Shown: positions 11,680-23,230 of the stretch, one piece after another
How positions within the stretch are numbered: the stretch's first letter is position 1
Layout: each line of letters begins with the position of its first letter
Source of the DNA: Gordonia sp. KTR9
Lineage (GTDB): Bacteria > Actinomycetota > Actinomycetes > Mycobacteriales > Mycobacteriaceae
NCBI RefSeq assembly: GCF_000143885.2
Contig: NC_018581.1
Location: 3,410,001 to 3,474,000 of the forward strand
DNA: 64,000 nucleotides
Direction of reading: 5' to 3'
The notes under the pieces: generated by a model
Told to the model about the DNA's origin: nothing
Seen by the model: the letters and a program-made list of their open reading frames with translations, nothing else
Databases searched by the model: none
Program-made: the position numbers and the translations under genes

Positions 11680-12857
11680 CGCGCACCGACTTCGCGCAGG
11701 GCCGCGTCGACGACGGCGGCCACATGATCGAGGGCCCGCGCATCGAGGTCGGCGCGCACCGTGATCCGCAGCCTGGACGTACCGACCGGGACCGAGGGCG
11801 GACGGAAGCAACCGACGAGGACCCCACGGTCCCGGCAGGCCGCCGCAGCCGCGACCGCACGCTGCGGATCCCCGACCACGATCGAGATCACGGCGGCCGC
11901 GGGCTCGTCGGCTCCGCAGGCGGAGGCCAGACGACGGGCGTTGGCGCGCAGCCGATCCGGGAGCCCGGGATCGGCGCGCAGGATGCCCAGGGCCGCGTGC
12001 GCGGCGCCCACCGCCGCGGGGTTCAGGCCGGTGTCGAAGATGAAGGTGCGGGCGCAGTCGATCAGGTGCGACCGCACCATCTGCGATCCGAGGACCACAC
12101 CGCCCTGCGCGCCGAGTGATTTCGACAGCACCGTCGTGACGACGAGATCGGGCGCACCCGAGAGACCCTGTTCGGCAACGAGTCCCCGCCCACCCGGACC
12201 GCGCACACCGAGGGCGTGGGCCTCGTCGACGAGCAGGACGGCGCCGTGCGCGCGTGCCGCCGCGTACAGATCCGCGACCGGCGCAGGCTGACCGTCGATG
12301 CTGTACACCGAATCGGTGACGACCAGCGCCCGGCTCTCGGTGCGCTCGGCGAGGGCCCGCCGGACGGCCTCGTGATCGCCGCGGTCGACGACCACGACCC
12401 GGGCGCGGGACAGCCGGCAGCCGTCGATCAATGACGCGTGGGTGCCGGTGTCGCTGACGATGAGGTCGCCGCGCTTCGCCAGGGCGGTCACGGCGCCGAC
12501 ATTGGCCAGGTAACCGGACGAGAAGGTGAGTGCGGCAGGGAATCCGAGGAAGTCGGCGAGATCGTCTTCGAGATCGATGTGCGCCTGGGTGGTGCCTACG
12601 ACGAGGCGCGACGCCGTCGCACCCCCGCCCCACCGGTCCGCGGCAGCTCGGGCGCCGGCGACGACCGCGGGATGCGTCGACAACCCGAGGTAGTCGTTGG
12701 AACCGAGGTTGATCTCGCCGGCGCCGGCACGCCGGACATGCGGGCTGCGATGCAGCCCGGCCACGCTCCGCTCATGAGCGGCCTCGGCGAGCCAGGCCAG
12801 CCCGACCTCTCCACCGGTGACGACAGTCGAGTCCTGCTGCGCCTGCACGGACGTCAT
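11676..12857 (-). CDS. bioF: 8-amino-7-oxononanoate synthase BioF
   Basis: PLP enzyme that condenses pimeloyl thioester with L-alanine in biotin synthesis. The 393 residues show [39 protein letters not shown], the PLP-contacting [11 protein letters not shown], and the lysine in [13 protein letters not shown]. The usual alpha-oxoamine synthase motif reads SKAFG at this point; the variant SKSLG is also seen in mycobacterial BioF. The start overlaps the bioA stop (ATGA). Confidence 0.95.
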   Translation of the reverse strand: MTSVQAQQDSTVVTGGEVGLAWLAEAAHERSVAGLHRSPHVRRAGAGEINLGSNDYLGLSTHPAVVAGARAAADRWGGGATASRLVVGTTQAHIDLEDDLADFLGFPAALTFSSGYLANVGAVTALAKRGDLIVSDTGTHASLIDGCRLSRARVVVVDRGDHEAVRRALAERTESRALVVTDSVYSIDGQPAPVADLYAAARAHGAVLLVDEAHALGVRGPGGRGLVAEQGLSGAPDLVVTTVLSKSLGAQGGVVLGSQMVRSHLIDCARTFIFDTGLNPAAVGAAHAALGILRADPGLPDRLRANARRLASACGADEPAAAVISIVVGDPQRAVAAAAACRDRGVLVGCFRPPSVPVGTSRLRITVRADLDARALDHVAAVVDAALREVGAR

Positions 12858-14185
12858 GACCGCACCCCGGCCAGTTCGCGCTCGCCCACCGTCGCGCACA
12901 CCGCCGCGGACACCCCGCGCACGATCACCTCGATGTCCTCGGCCGTGCAGATGAACGGCGGCATCGTGTAGACGAGATTGCGGAACGGCCGCAGCCAGGC
13001 CCCCGCCTCGACGGCCGCATCGGTGGCCGCGACCATGTCGACCGGGCGATCGAGTTCGACGACGCCGATCGCACCGAGGACGCGCACATCGACGACGCCG
13101 TCGAGATCCCGCAGTGGTTCGAGCCCCTGTGCGAGCCCGCGCTCGATGGCCGACACCTGCTCGGCCCAGGGCCCTTCCAGCAGGAGCTCGACCGCGGCGA
13201 CCGCGACCGCGCAGGCCAGCGGGTTGGCCATGAAGGTCGGCCCGTGTGCGAGTCCGCCCGCCTCCCCCGCGCTGATCACGTCGGCGATCTCGGTGGTGCA
13301 CAGGGTCGCGGCGAGCGTCAGGTAGCCGCCCGTCAGCGCCTTGCCGACACACATGATGTCCGGTGCGACGCCCGTTCCCGGTTCCCCCACTCCGGCGCCC
13401 GGGGCGGCGTCGGCCGCGAACAGCGTTCCGGTACGGCCGAATCCGGTGGCGATCTCGTCGAACACGAGCAGGACGTCGTGGCGGTCGCAGATCTCGCGGA
13501 GCGCACGCAGGTACGCCGCGTCGTGGAATCGCATCCCACCCGCACCCTGGACAACGGGTTCGACGATCACCGCGGCGAGCTCATCGCGGTGCGCGGCCAC
13601 GGTCCGCTCGAGTTCGGCGACGTAGTCGGCCCGGAAGTCGGCCGGCGGCGCGTCGACGAAGATCTGGCTCGCGAGGACGCCCGACCACATCGTGTGCATG
13701 CCGCCGTCGGGATCACAGACGCTCATCGGGGCGAAGGTGTCGCCGTGGTATCCACCGCGCCACGTGAGCAGGCGCGTACGACCTGCCTGCCCGCGGCTGC
13801 GCCAGTACTGCAGCGCCATCTTGATCGCCACCTCGACCGACACCGATCCCGAGTCGCAGAAGAACACCTTCTGCAGGCCCGACGGAGTGATGTCGACGAG
13901 GAGCTGCGCCAGGCGGGCGGCGGGTTCGTGCGTGAGGCCGCCGAACATCACGTGCGACATCCGGCCGAGCTGTGCGGCCGCGGCGGCATCGAGCCGGGGG
14001 TGGCGGTACCCGTGGATCGCGGCCCACCAGGAACTCATGCCGTCGACCACCGACCGTCCATCGGCGAGTTCGAGGCGGACGCCGGCGGCCGAGTTCACGA
14101 TCAGCGGCCGGGTGGTCGCGGGCAGCGCGCCGTACGGATGCCAGATGTGGTCCGCGTCGACGCGACCGATGTCCTCGTGATCCAC
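12854..14185 (-). CDS. bioA: Adenosylmethionine-8-amino-7-oxononanoate aminotransferase BioA
   Basis: PLP enzyme that transfers the amino group of S-adenosylmethionine to 7-keto-8-aminopelargonate. The 443 residues include [64 protein letters not shown], the Asp of [12 protein letters not shown] and the PLP lysine in [11 protein letters not shown]. The GTG at 14183-14185 is preceded by AGGAGG at 7-nt spacing. It is the first gene of bioA-F-D-B-bsaP and faces three tandem BioQ-like operators. Confidence 0.97.
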   Translation of the reverse strand: MDHEDIGRVDADHIWHPYGALPATTRPLIVNSAAGVRLELADGRSVVDGMSSWWAAIHGYRHPRLDAAAAAQLGRMSHVMFGGLTHEPAARLAQLLVDITPSGLQKVFFCDSGSVSVEVAIKMALQYWRSRGQAGRTRLLTWRGGYHGDTFAPMSVCDPDGGMHTMWSGVLASQIFVDAPPADFRADYVAELERTVAAHRDELAAVIVEPVVQGAGGMRFHDAAYLRALREICDRHDVLLVFDEIATGFGRTGTLFAADAAPGAGVGEPGTGVAPDIMCVGKALTGGYLTLAATLCTTEIADVISAGEAGGLAHGPTFMANPLACAVAVAAVELLLEGPWAEQVSAIERGLAQGLEPLRDLDGVVDVRVLGAIGVVELDRPVDMVAATDAAVEAGAWLRPFRNLVYTMPPFICTAEDIEVIVRGVSAAVCATVGERELAGVRS

Positions 14186-14215
14186 TTCTGCACCTCCTGG
14201 ATGCCGATGTCCGGG

Positions 14216-14232
14216 CCTGGACACCGTCCAGG
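14216..14232. promoter_or_regulatory. BioQ operator 1
   Basis: CCTGGACACCGTCCAGG, a perfect 7-bp palindrome around a 3-nt centre. It is the first of three tandem copies between bioA and bioQ and lies 31 nt upstream of the bioA start. Confidence 0.8.
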
Positions 14233-14235
14233 ATT

Positions 14236-14252
14236 CCTGAACACCGTACAGG
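14236..14252. promoter_or_regulatory. BioQ operator 2
   Basis: CCTGAACACCGTACAGG, matching site 1 except at the two symmetric variable positions. Its start is 20 bp from that of site 1, about two helical turns. The core TGAAC-N3-GT resembles the BioQ motif described in corynebacteria and mycobacteria. Confidence 0.8.
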
Positions 14253-14256
14253 CCCT

Positions 14257-14273
14257 CCTGAACGGTGTACAGG
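14257..14273. promoter_or_regulatory. BioQ operator 3
   Basis: CCTGAACGGTGTACAGG, the third copy, 21 bp after site 2. It lies 44 nt upstream of the bioQ start, so the array can serve both divergent promoters. Confidence 0.78.
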
Positions 14274-14303
14274 GGTGGGGTGCATGCCCCATCCGCGGAT
14301 CAC

Positions 14304-14309
14304 TACGCT
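14304..14309 (+). promoter_or_regulatory. -10 box of a leaderless bioQ transcript
   Basis: TACGCT lies 7 nt before the GTG at 14317. It helps decide the start: an ATG at 14284 in the same frame would lie upstream of this promoter. Confidence 0.5.
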
Positions 14310-14316
14310 GACGCGG

Positions 14317-14874
14317 GTGAGCAACAGTCGGACCGATGTCCTGCGCGCCGCCCGCGACATCCTGGGCGAGCACAGCCTGGCCGACCTGTCGATGCGGCGC
14401 CTGGCCACCGAACTCGGCGTCCGCCCCAACGCGCTGTACTGGCACTTCCCCAACAAGCAGACGCTGCTGGCCGCGCTCGCCGACGACATCCTGGCCGCGG
14501 TCGCGATCCCCGACACCGGGCTGGCATGGGACGACCGCCTCGATCGGCTCGCCACCGGGATGCGCAGCGCACTGCTCGAGGTACCCGACAGCGCCGAAGT
14601 CGTCTCGTCGAGCTGGGCCAGCGGCCTGTCGTCGAAGGCCATCACCGCAGACATCATCGCCGCCGGTTCGTCCGGTGGGCTGTCGGTGCGCGACGCCGAG
14701 GCGGTCAGCACGGCACTGTGCCAGCTCGTCATCGGACTCACCATCGAGGAACAGACACGCGCGCAGATGGAGCGCCTCGGCGTCACCGGGCCGTCGGGTC
14801 GTGACTTCGGCGGCGAATTCCGCGACGGGCTGGCCATCATCCTCGACGGGGCTCGCACGCGCCGCTCGCGGTGA
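14317..14874 (+). CDS. bioQ: TetR-family biotin repressor BioQ
   Basis: A 185-residue TetR-family regulator divergent from bioA. The N-terminal helix-turn-helix reads SLADLSMRRLATELGVRPNALYWHFPNKQTLLAAL (about residues 18-52). The C-terminal ligand domain is helical and of normal length. BioQ proteins repress bio genes in corynebacteria and mycobacteria; gene position and the three adjacent palindromes support that role. The chosen GTG follows a -10-like TACGCT by 7 nt; ATG 14284 is the alternative start and would add 11 residues. Confidence 0.88.
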   Translation: MSNSRTDVLRAARDILGEHSLADLSMRRLATELGVRPNALYWHFPNKQTLLAALADDILAAVAIPDTGLAWDDRLDRLATGMRSALLEVPDSAEVVSSSWASGLSSKAITADIIAAGSSGGLSVRDAEAVSTALCQLVIGLTIEEQTRAQMERLGVTGPSGRDFGGEFRDGLAIILDGARTRRSR

Positions 14875-14952
14875 TTCCGCCCGGTCGCACCGAATCACCG
14901 GTACAGGCGAGTGTCACAGTCGTCGGAATCGATATTTCACAGCTTCGGCGAG

Positions 14953-14958
14953 TACATT
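14953..14958 (+). promoter_or_regulatory. Probable -10 box for the acyltransferase gene
   Basis: TACATT in a locally AT-rich stretch of the 149-nt gap between bioQ and the acyltransferase gene, 65 nt upstream of its GTG start. No clear -35 is seen. Confidence 0.4.
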
Positions 14959-15023
14959 GCTAGCCGGTCATCACGGCTCGGCCCTCGAGACCGATCTGTC
15001 CCCCACCGGAAAGAACACGCCCT

Positions 15024-17225
15024 GTGGCATCGACGACGCGAGTAGTGGCGCCGACGTCGTCCCCCTCGACGCCGACGACGCCCGCATACCGCACCGACCT
15101 CGACGGCCTGCGAGGCATCGCCATCGCCCTCGTCGCCTGCTTCCACGTGTGGTTCGGCAAGGTCTCCGGCGGCGTCGACGTCTTCCTCACCCTCTCGGGA
15201 TACTTCTTCGTCGGCTCACTGTTGCGCCACGCGATCGCCAGTCAGGCGCCGCACGTCACCTTCCGCGACACGCTCAATCCCTGGCCGCGCCTCAAGCGGC
15301 TGCTGAAGAGGCTGCTGCCGGCACTGTTCACGGTGCTCATCGCGGTCACGGTCCTGACGCTGGTGATCCTGCCGCAGACCCGCTGGGCCAACGTCGGGCG
15401 CGAGGTCATCGCGAGCGCGCTGTACTACCAGAACTGGTATCTCGCGCAGAACTCCCAGGACTACCTCGCCGCCAGTTCGGCGAACAGTCCGCTGCAGCAC
15501 ATCTGGTCGATGTCGGTGCAGGGCCAGTTCTTCGTCCTGACCCTGCTCGTCGCCCTCGCGTTCGCGGCGCTGCTCAAACTCGGCGCCCGGGTCGCCCGGC
15601 CGTTCGCCGACCCCCGGGTCATCAGGTTCCTCGTCGGCGGGGCGGTGTTCGTCGTCGCCCTCGCCTCCTTCTACTGGGCGCACCGCGGCCTGGCGATCAA
15701 TCAGCCGTACAACTACTACGACACGCTGTCGCGACTCTGGGAACCGCTGGCCGGCGGCCTGCTGGCGATCTGGCTGCCGTCGCTGCGTGTCCCCAACTGG
15801 CTTCGCAACATCGCGACCGTCGTCGCACTGGCCCTGATCGTCAGCTGCGGGTTCTGGATCGACGGCGTGAACGCCTATCCCGGTCCGATGGCGCTCGTGC
15901 CGGTCGGTGCCACGCTGCTGATCATCTGGGCGGGCGCGACCGCGCTGCAGAAGCCTCCGCACGGCACCCACGCCGTCGCCTCCACCGAGATGCCCGTCAC
16001 CAACCGATGGCTGGCGAGCCGGTGGCCGGTGTGGCTCGGGACCATCGCCTATTCGTTGTATCTGTGGCACTGGCCGCTGCTGATCTTCTACCTGACCTGG
16101 CGTGACAAGAACCATGCGAACTTCCTCGAGGGCGTGGTCATCCTCGCGGTGTCGGTCGGACTCGCATGGCTCACCAAGCTCTACATCGAGGACCCGTTGC
16201 GCGGGGGCGGCCGATCCGAGCTGACACGCGGCACCCGGGACGGACGCTCCCGATGGATGTCCTACACATCGGTCGTGACGTCGATCCTCGTGGTGGGCAC
16301 GCTCGTCACCGGCATCGGCATCACCGTGTGGGAACGCCATGTCGCCAACATCGTCGTCGACACGAAGAATCTCGATCCGAGGTCGTTCCCGGGTGCCCGC
16401 GCGCTGCTCGACGGCTGGCCGGTACCCGCCCTCGACCCGCAGCCGTCGGCACTGGAGGTCATCATGGACTTCCCCGAGACCTCCACCGACGGGTACATGA
16501 GCGACTTCACCGACAACGAGATCCACGTCGGCGTCTACGGCGACCCCACCGCGACGCGCACCATCGCCCTCGCCGGCGGCTCACACGCCGAGATGTGGAT
16601 CTCGGCGCTCGACACCCTCGGCAAGCGCAACGGCTTCAAGGTGACGACCTACCTCAAGATGGGGTGTCCGTTGTCGACGAACCCCGTGCCCAAGCAACGC
16701 GGCGTGCCCTACCCCGAGTGCTACGACTGGGGACAGCGTGTCATCGACCGTGTCATCGCGGACAAACCGGATGCCGTCCTGACGAACTCGACCCGGCCGC
16801 GGGACTACGAACCCGGCGACTGGGTGCCGCCGGACTACGTGCCGATCTTCGATCGCTTCCTCGAGGCGGGTGTGCCGGTGCTCGGTATGCGCGACACACC
16901 CTGGCCGAAGAACGCGAAGGGCACCATCGACACGCCGATCTGCCTCGCCGACGGCGGCGACGCCGAGAGTTGCGGATCGAATCGGGCCGCCGTGCTCGCG
17001 CCCGAGGACCCCGGCGCCGCACTGGCCGCGACGCGGCCCGACTTCCACCCACTCGACATGTCCGACGGCATCTGCACCTCCGATCGCTGCCCGGCCATCG
17101 TCGGCAACATCACCGTCTACAAGGACCCGCACCATCTGAGTGCGACCTACGTCCGCAGCCTCACCGACGAACTGGGTCGGCAGATGGCGGCGCAGCTGCC
17201 CTGGGCCGGTCCCGAGGTCCCGTGA
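15024..17225 (+). CDS. Membrane acyltransferase 3 with C-terminal SGNH domain (OafA/YrhL type)
   Basis: A 733-residue protein. Residues about 20-390 are an acyltransferase-3 domain with roughly ten membrane segments; the diagnostic YRTDLDGLRGIAIALVACFHVWF lies at the start, with GGVDVFLTLSGYFF next. One more membrane helix follows (about 410-430). The C-terminal extracytoplasmic domain has SGNH features: IALAGGSHAEMWISAL and the late DPHHLSATYV. Such proteins O-acylate cell-envelope glycans or lipids; the acceptor here is unknown. The position next to treX matches Rv1565c in M. tuberculosis, which supports a link to envelope carbohydrate. Confidence 0.9.
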   Translation: MASTTRVVAPTSSPSTPTTPAYRTDLDGLRGIAIALVACFHVWFGKVSGGVDVFLTLSGYFFVGSLLRHAIASQAPHVTFRDTLNPWPRLKRLLKRLLPALFTVLIAVTVLTLVILPQTRWANVGREVIASALYYQNWYLAQNSQDYLAASSANSPLQHIWSMSVQGQFFVLTLLVALAFAALLKLGARVARPFADPRVIRFLVGGAVFVVALASFYWAHRGLAINQPYNYYDTLSRLWEPLAGGLLAIWLPSLRVPNWLRNIATVVALALIVSCGFWIDGVNAYPGPMALVPVGATLLIIWAGATALQKPPHGTHAVASTEMPVTNRWLASRWPVWLGTIAYSLYLWHWPLLIFYLTWRDKNHANFLEGVVILAVSVGLAWLTKLYIEDPLRGGGRSELTRGTRDGRSRWMSYTSVVTSILVVGTLVTGIGITVWERHVANIVVDTKNLDPRSFPGARALLDGWPVPALDPQPSALEVIMDFPETSTDGYMSDFTDNEIHVGVYGDPTATRTIALAGGSHAEMWISALDTLGKRNGFKVTTYLKMGCPLSTNPVPKQRGVPYPECYDWGQRVIDRVIADKPDAVLTNSTRPRDYEPGDWVPPDYVPIFDRFLEAGVPVLGMRDTPWPKNAKGTIDTPICLADGGDAESCGSNRAAVLAPEDPGAALAATRPDFHPLDMSDGICTSDRCPAIVGNITVYKDPHHLSATYVRSLTDELGRQMAAQLPWAGPEVP

Positions 17226-17347
17226 CGACGCCTGCGATCGGGGCCTGATCGGCGACCGCTCGACAGTCGGCGGAGGCATACCGGTGGGACAGACCACATC
17301 CGAGCCGGCCGGCCGCGTCCTGAGATGACCGCCCGCGGCAACGCGAC

Positions 17348-17353
17348 TAGGGT
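17348..17353 (+). promoter_or_regulatory. -10 box of a leaderless glgX transcript
   Basis: TAGGGT ends 6 nt before the ATG at 17360, and there is no ribosome site between them. This implies a leaderless mRNA for the glgX-treY pair. Confidence 0.5.
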
Positions 17354-17359
17354 CGACCC

Positions 17360-19906
<2,547 letters not shown>

Positions 19907-19910
19907 GTTC

Positions 19911-22241
19911 ATGAGCAACCGCCCGACCCCACACGCGACATACCGGCTCCAACTTCACGGCGACTTCGGGTTCGCCGACGCGGCCGGGATACTCGACCAT
20001 CTGGCCGAGTTGGGGATCAGTCACGTCTACCTCTCCCCGATCGGCACGGCGTCGGCCGGTTCGACGCACGGCTACGACTGGTTGCCGCCTCCGGCCGTGG
20101 CCTCCGTGCTCGGCGGTGTCGAGGGATTGCGTGAATTGCGCTCGGCGGCAGCCGAACGCGGGATGGGTCTGATCATCGACATCGTCCCGAACCACACCGG
20201 GGTGGCGGACGCGCTCGCCAACCCGTGGTTCGCCGACCTGCTCCGCCACGGGTCCGGGTCGGACTACGCGAACTACTTCGACGCCGACTTCGGCGACGAC
20301 AACGGTGTCGAGGGAAAGCTGGCGCTGCCCGTCCTCGCCGCCGACGGAGACCTGAGCCCTCTCGAGATCGACGAGGACGGGAACCTGCGGTACTACGATC
20401 ACGCATTCCCGATCGCGCCCGGCGCCGGCCGGGATACTCGGCCCGGCGGCACGCCACGAGATGTCCACGACCGCCAGCACTATCGGCTCGTCCCCTGGAA
20501 CAGCGGACTCATCGGATACCGGCGGTTCTTCACCGTCAACGAGCTCGCCGGTCTCCGCCAGGAGGACCCGGAGGTCTACGACGCCACCCATCAGTGGCTG
20601 CGCGACTTGCTCGACGCCGACCTCATCGACGGTGTGCGCGTGGATCATCCGGACGGCCTGTGGGACCCGCAGGACTATCTGCGCCGCCTGCGCGCCGACA
20701 TCGGCGACGACCGCCTCCTCTACATCGAGAAGATCCTGGCGCCGGACGAGCCGCTCGAACCGACCCTGCCGGTCGAGGGCACCACCGGCTACGACCACAT
20801 GCGCGTCATCGACGCCGTGTTCGTGGCGCCGGCCGGGGTCGCCCAGCTCACCGAGTTGCACGAACGGATCACCGGCGAGTCCGGCGACGCGCGGTGGGTG
20901 GAGGCCGCCGAGCACGAACGCAAGCTCAGCACGGTGCGCGAGTCGTTCCCGGCGGAGCTCCGCCGCCTCGTGCGCGCGCTCACCGCGGGCGGTGGCGGAT
21001 CGCCGGCCGTGGAGCCGGACCTCATCGCCGCCGCCTGTACCGAACTCATCGCCGCGCTCGGGGTGTACCGGGCGGACTATCCGTCGTTGCGTCCACGCCT
21101 CCTCGCCGTGGCGACGAGCATCGCCGACGCGAAGCCCGACCTGCGTGCGGCCCTCGATCTCGTCGTGCGCGAGACCGCGGTTCCCGGCGAGGCGACGTCG
21201 CGGTTGGCGCAGACCTGCGGCGCGGTGACCGCGAAGAGTGTCGAGGACAGCCTGTTCTACCGCACGGCAAGGCTGGTGTCCGCCCAGGAGGTCGGCGGCG
21301 ACCCTGCCGATCCGGTGTTGTCGCTCACCGAGTTCCACCGGCACAACACCGAGCGCGCCGCACAGTGGCCGCTGGCCATGACGGCGACGTCGACCCACGA
21401 CACCAAACGCGGTGAGGACGTGCGTGCGCGCATCGCGGTGCTCGCACAGGTCCCCGACCGGTGGTCCCAGCTCGTCGAGACCATCTGGCGCGACACCGCC
21501 GTGCCGGATGACCTGACCGGTTATTTCCTGCTGCAGAACATCGTCGGGGTCTGGCCGACCGACGGTCGGGTCACCGACGAGTTGCGCGGACGACTGGTGG
21601 AGTACGCCCGCAAGGCGACCCGCGAGGCCGGACTCCGCACCACGTGGACCGAGGTCGACGAGGAGTTCGAGACCGCGGTCGAGAACTGGATCGGCCAGGT
21701 CACCACCGGAGACATCGCGACCGCGGTCTCCGAACTCGTCGATCGGATTGCCTCCGCATGGGAGCAGGAAGCACTCGCGCGCAAGGCGATTGCGATTCTC
21801 GGCCCCGGGGTGCCCGACATCTATCAGGGCACCGAATGGTGGGAGGACTCCCTCGTCGATCCCGACAATCGACGACCGGTCGACTTCGGACGGTCGACCG
21901 ACCACCCCAAGACCAGACTCGTGCGGGACGCACTACGGGTCCGTGCCGCGCACCCGGATGCGTTCGGTGTCTCGGGGACCTATGAGCGACTGACCGCCGA
22001 CGGACCCGCCGCCGACCACACCATCGCGTTCGCGCGCGGCACCGACGACGGCCCGTCGGTGGTCGTACTCACCGCGCGGTTCACCCACAGCCTCGACGAC
22101 GAGGCCGCGACCGCCACGTCGATCACGCTGCCCGCGGGATCGCGGTGGCGTGACGAACGATCGGGGGCCGTGTACGAAGGGGCGGTCGACCTGGGCGCCG
22201 CGCGGGGCGAGCACCCGGTCGCGATCCTCGTGCGGGACTGA
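19911..22241 (+). CDS. treY: Maltooligosyl trehalose synthase TreY
   Basis: GH13 intramolecular transglucosidase that converts the reducing end of maltodextrin to a trehalose unit. The 776 residues begin TPHATYRLQLHGDFGFADA, typical of TreY. Catalytic sites: Asp in DGVRVDHPDGLWDP, Glu in LLYIEKIL, HD in TSTHDTKRGEDVRAR. The C-terminal VPDIYQGTEWWEDSLVDPDNRRPVDF block is also conserved. It starts 4 nt after glgX. The partner treZ is not next to it: the mce operon on the opposite strand intervenes. It ends 6 nt before the convergent mas gene. Confidence 0.95.
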   Translation: MSNRPTPHATYRLQLHGDFGFADAAGILDHLAELGISHVYLSPIGTASAGSTHGYDWLPPPAVASVLGGVEGLRELRSAAAERGMGLIIDIVPNHTGVADALANPWFADLLRHGSGSDYANYFDADFGDDNGVEGKLALPVLAADGDLSPLEIDEDGNLRYYDHAFPIAPGAGRDTRPGGTPRDVHDRQHYRLVPWNSGLIGYRRFFTVNELAGLRQEDPEVYDATHQWLRDLLDADLIDGVRVDHPDGLWDPQDYLRRLRADIGDDRLLYIEKILAPDEPLEPTLPVEGTTGYDHMRVIDAVFVAPAGVAQLTELHERITGESGDARWVEAAEHERKLSTVRESFPAELRRLVRALTAGGGGSPAVEPDLIAAACTELIAALGVYRADYPSLRPRLLAVATSIADAKPDLRAALDLVVRETAVPGEATSRLAQTCGAVTAKSVEDSLFYRTARLVSAQEVGGDPADPVLSLTEFHRHNTERAAQWPLAMTATSTHDTKRGEDVRARIAVLAQVPDRWSQLVETIWRDTAVPDDLTGYFLLQNIVGVWPTDGRVTDELRGRLVEYARKATREAGLRTTWTEVDEEFETAVENWIGQVTTGDIATAVSELVDRIASAWEQEALARKAIAILGPGVPDIYQGTEWWEDSLVDPDNRRPVDFGRSTDHPKTRLVRDALRVRAAHPDAFGVSGTYERLTADGPAADHTIAFARGTDDGPSVVVLTARFTHSLDDEAATATSITLPAGSRWRDERSGAVYEGAVDLGAARGEHPVAILVRD

Positions 22242-22247
22242 CGCGGG

Positions 22248-23171
22248 TCAGCCGGCCGGAGCGGGAGCCGGCTGTGGTGCCGGCTGCAGTGCCGGCGACG
22301 GCTGCGGTGCCGGTGCGCCCCCGGCGCCCGGGAGCGATTGCGACGGATCGATCTGGCCGCTGGGGCTTCCCGGCGGGCCGTCGACCTTCGACACCAGCCA
22401 CTTGCCGTCTTCCTTGCTGAGGTCCAGGCGGAACACCATCAGGCTCGTGCCGCCGCTCGGCAGCTTGACGCTGCGGCCCGTCACCTCGGCCATCACCACC
22501 GTCTTGGCGGTGTCGGCATCGACGGTCTCCACGGCGACCACACTGATCGTCGAGGACACCTCGATGTTCAGGGATTCGACGTTCGCCTCGGTGTCGGCAC
22601 GCTCCTGCTCGAGGCGGGTGCGCAGTTCCCCGGTCGACAGCGGCCCCAGCAGTTCCTTCGAGTTGCCCGCGTTGTCGGCGTTGAGGGTGGTGACCAGCTT
22701 GGTGACGAAGTCGGCCGAGGCCACCTTCGAATCGGCGAAGGCATCGGCCTCCCGCTGGAGGTCGTACGCGCGCCAGCCCAGGAACGCGACGAGCGCGACC
22801 AGCGCGAGAGCCACGACGGCGGCGAGGACCTTCTTGATCCCGCGGCCGGTGACCGTGAAGGAGATCTCCCGACGCCCCGCGTCGTCTTTCGGGGACGCGG
22901 CCGGAGACTCGCCCTTCTCGGTCGAGGCGTCGTCGGCCGCGGCGGGCTTCGAGACGGGTGTCGAGGAACCGGTCCGGCGGGCGGACTTCCCACGCGGTGC
23001 CGGCGACGCGCCGGTACTGCTCGCGTCCGCCGCGTCCGTCTCGTCCGTCGCCGTGTCGTCGTCCGTCACCGCGTCGGTGGGGCCGGATGCGACGGCGGAG
23101 GTGTCGGGGGACGCGGTGTCCGCCTCGCTCTCGGTCGTCGGGTTCACGTCAGGGTCATTCCGGTCAGTCAT
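22248..23171 (-). CDS. Mce-associated membrane protein (Mas)
   Basis: Last gene of the mce operon. The 307-residue protein has a long acidic/Ser/Ala-rich N-terminal region (about 1-105), one membrane helix (VLAAVVALALVALVAFLGWRA, about 116-136), and an extracytoplasmic NTF2-like domain starting with the ADAFADSKVASADFVTKL helix. The C-terminal tail is a Pro/Ala/Gln repeat. These features are those of the Mce-associated proteins encoded after mceF. They are thought to stabilise or assist the Mce complex. The gene follows mceF by 59 nt. Confidence 0.88.
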   Translation of the reverse strand: MTDRNDPDVNPTTESEADTASPDTSAVASGPTDAVTDDDTATDETDAADASSTGASPAPRGKSARRTGSSTPVSKPAAADDASTEKGESPAASPKDDAGRREISFTVTGRGIKKVLAAVVALALVALVAFLGWRAYDLQREADAFADSKVASADFVTKLVTTLNADNAGNSKELLGPLSTGELRTRLEQERADTEANVESLNIEVSSTISVVAVETVDADTAKTVVMAEVTGRSVKLPSGGTSLMVFRLDLSKEDGKWLVSKVDGPPGSPSGQIDPSQSLPGAGGAPAPQPSPALQPAPQPAPAPAG

Positions 23172-23230
23172 CTACAGGTCACGCAACTTGTCTGTCGTCG
23201 TCGAGTGGCCGTCAGTCGTCGAGCGGCCCA

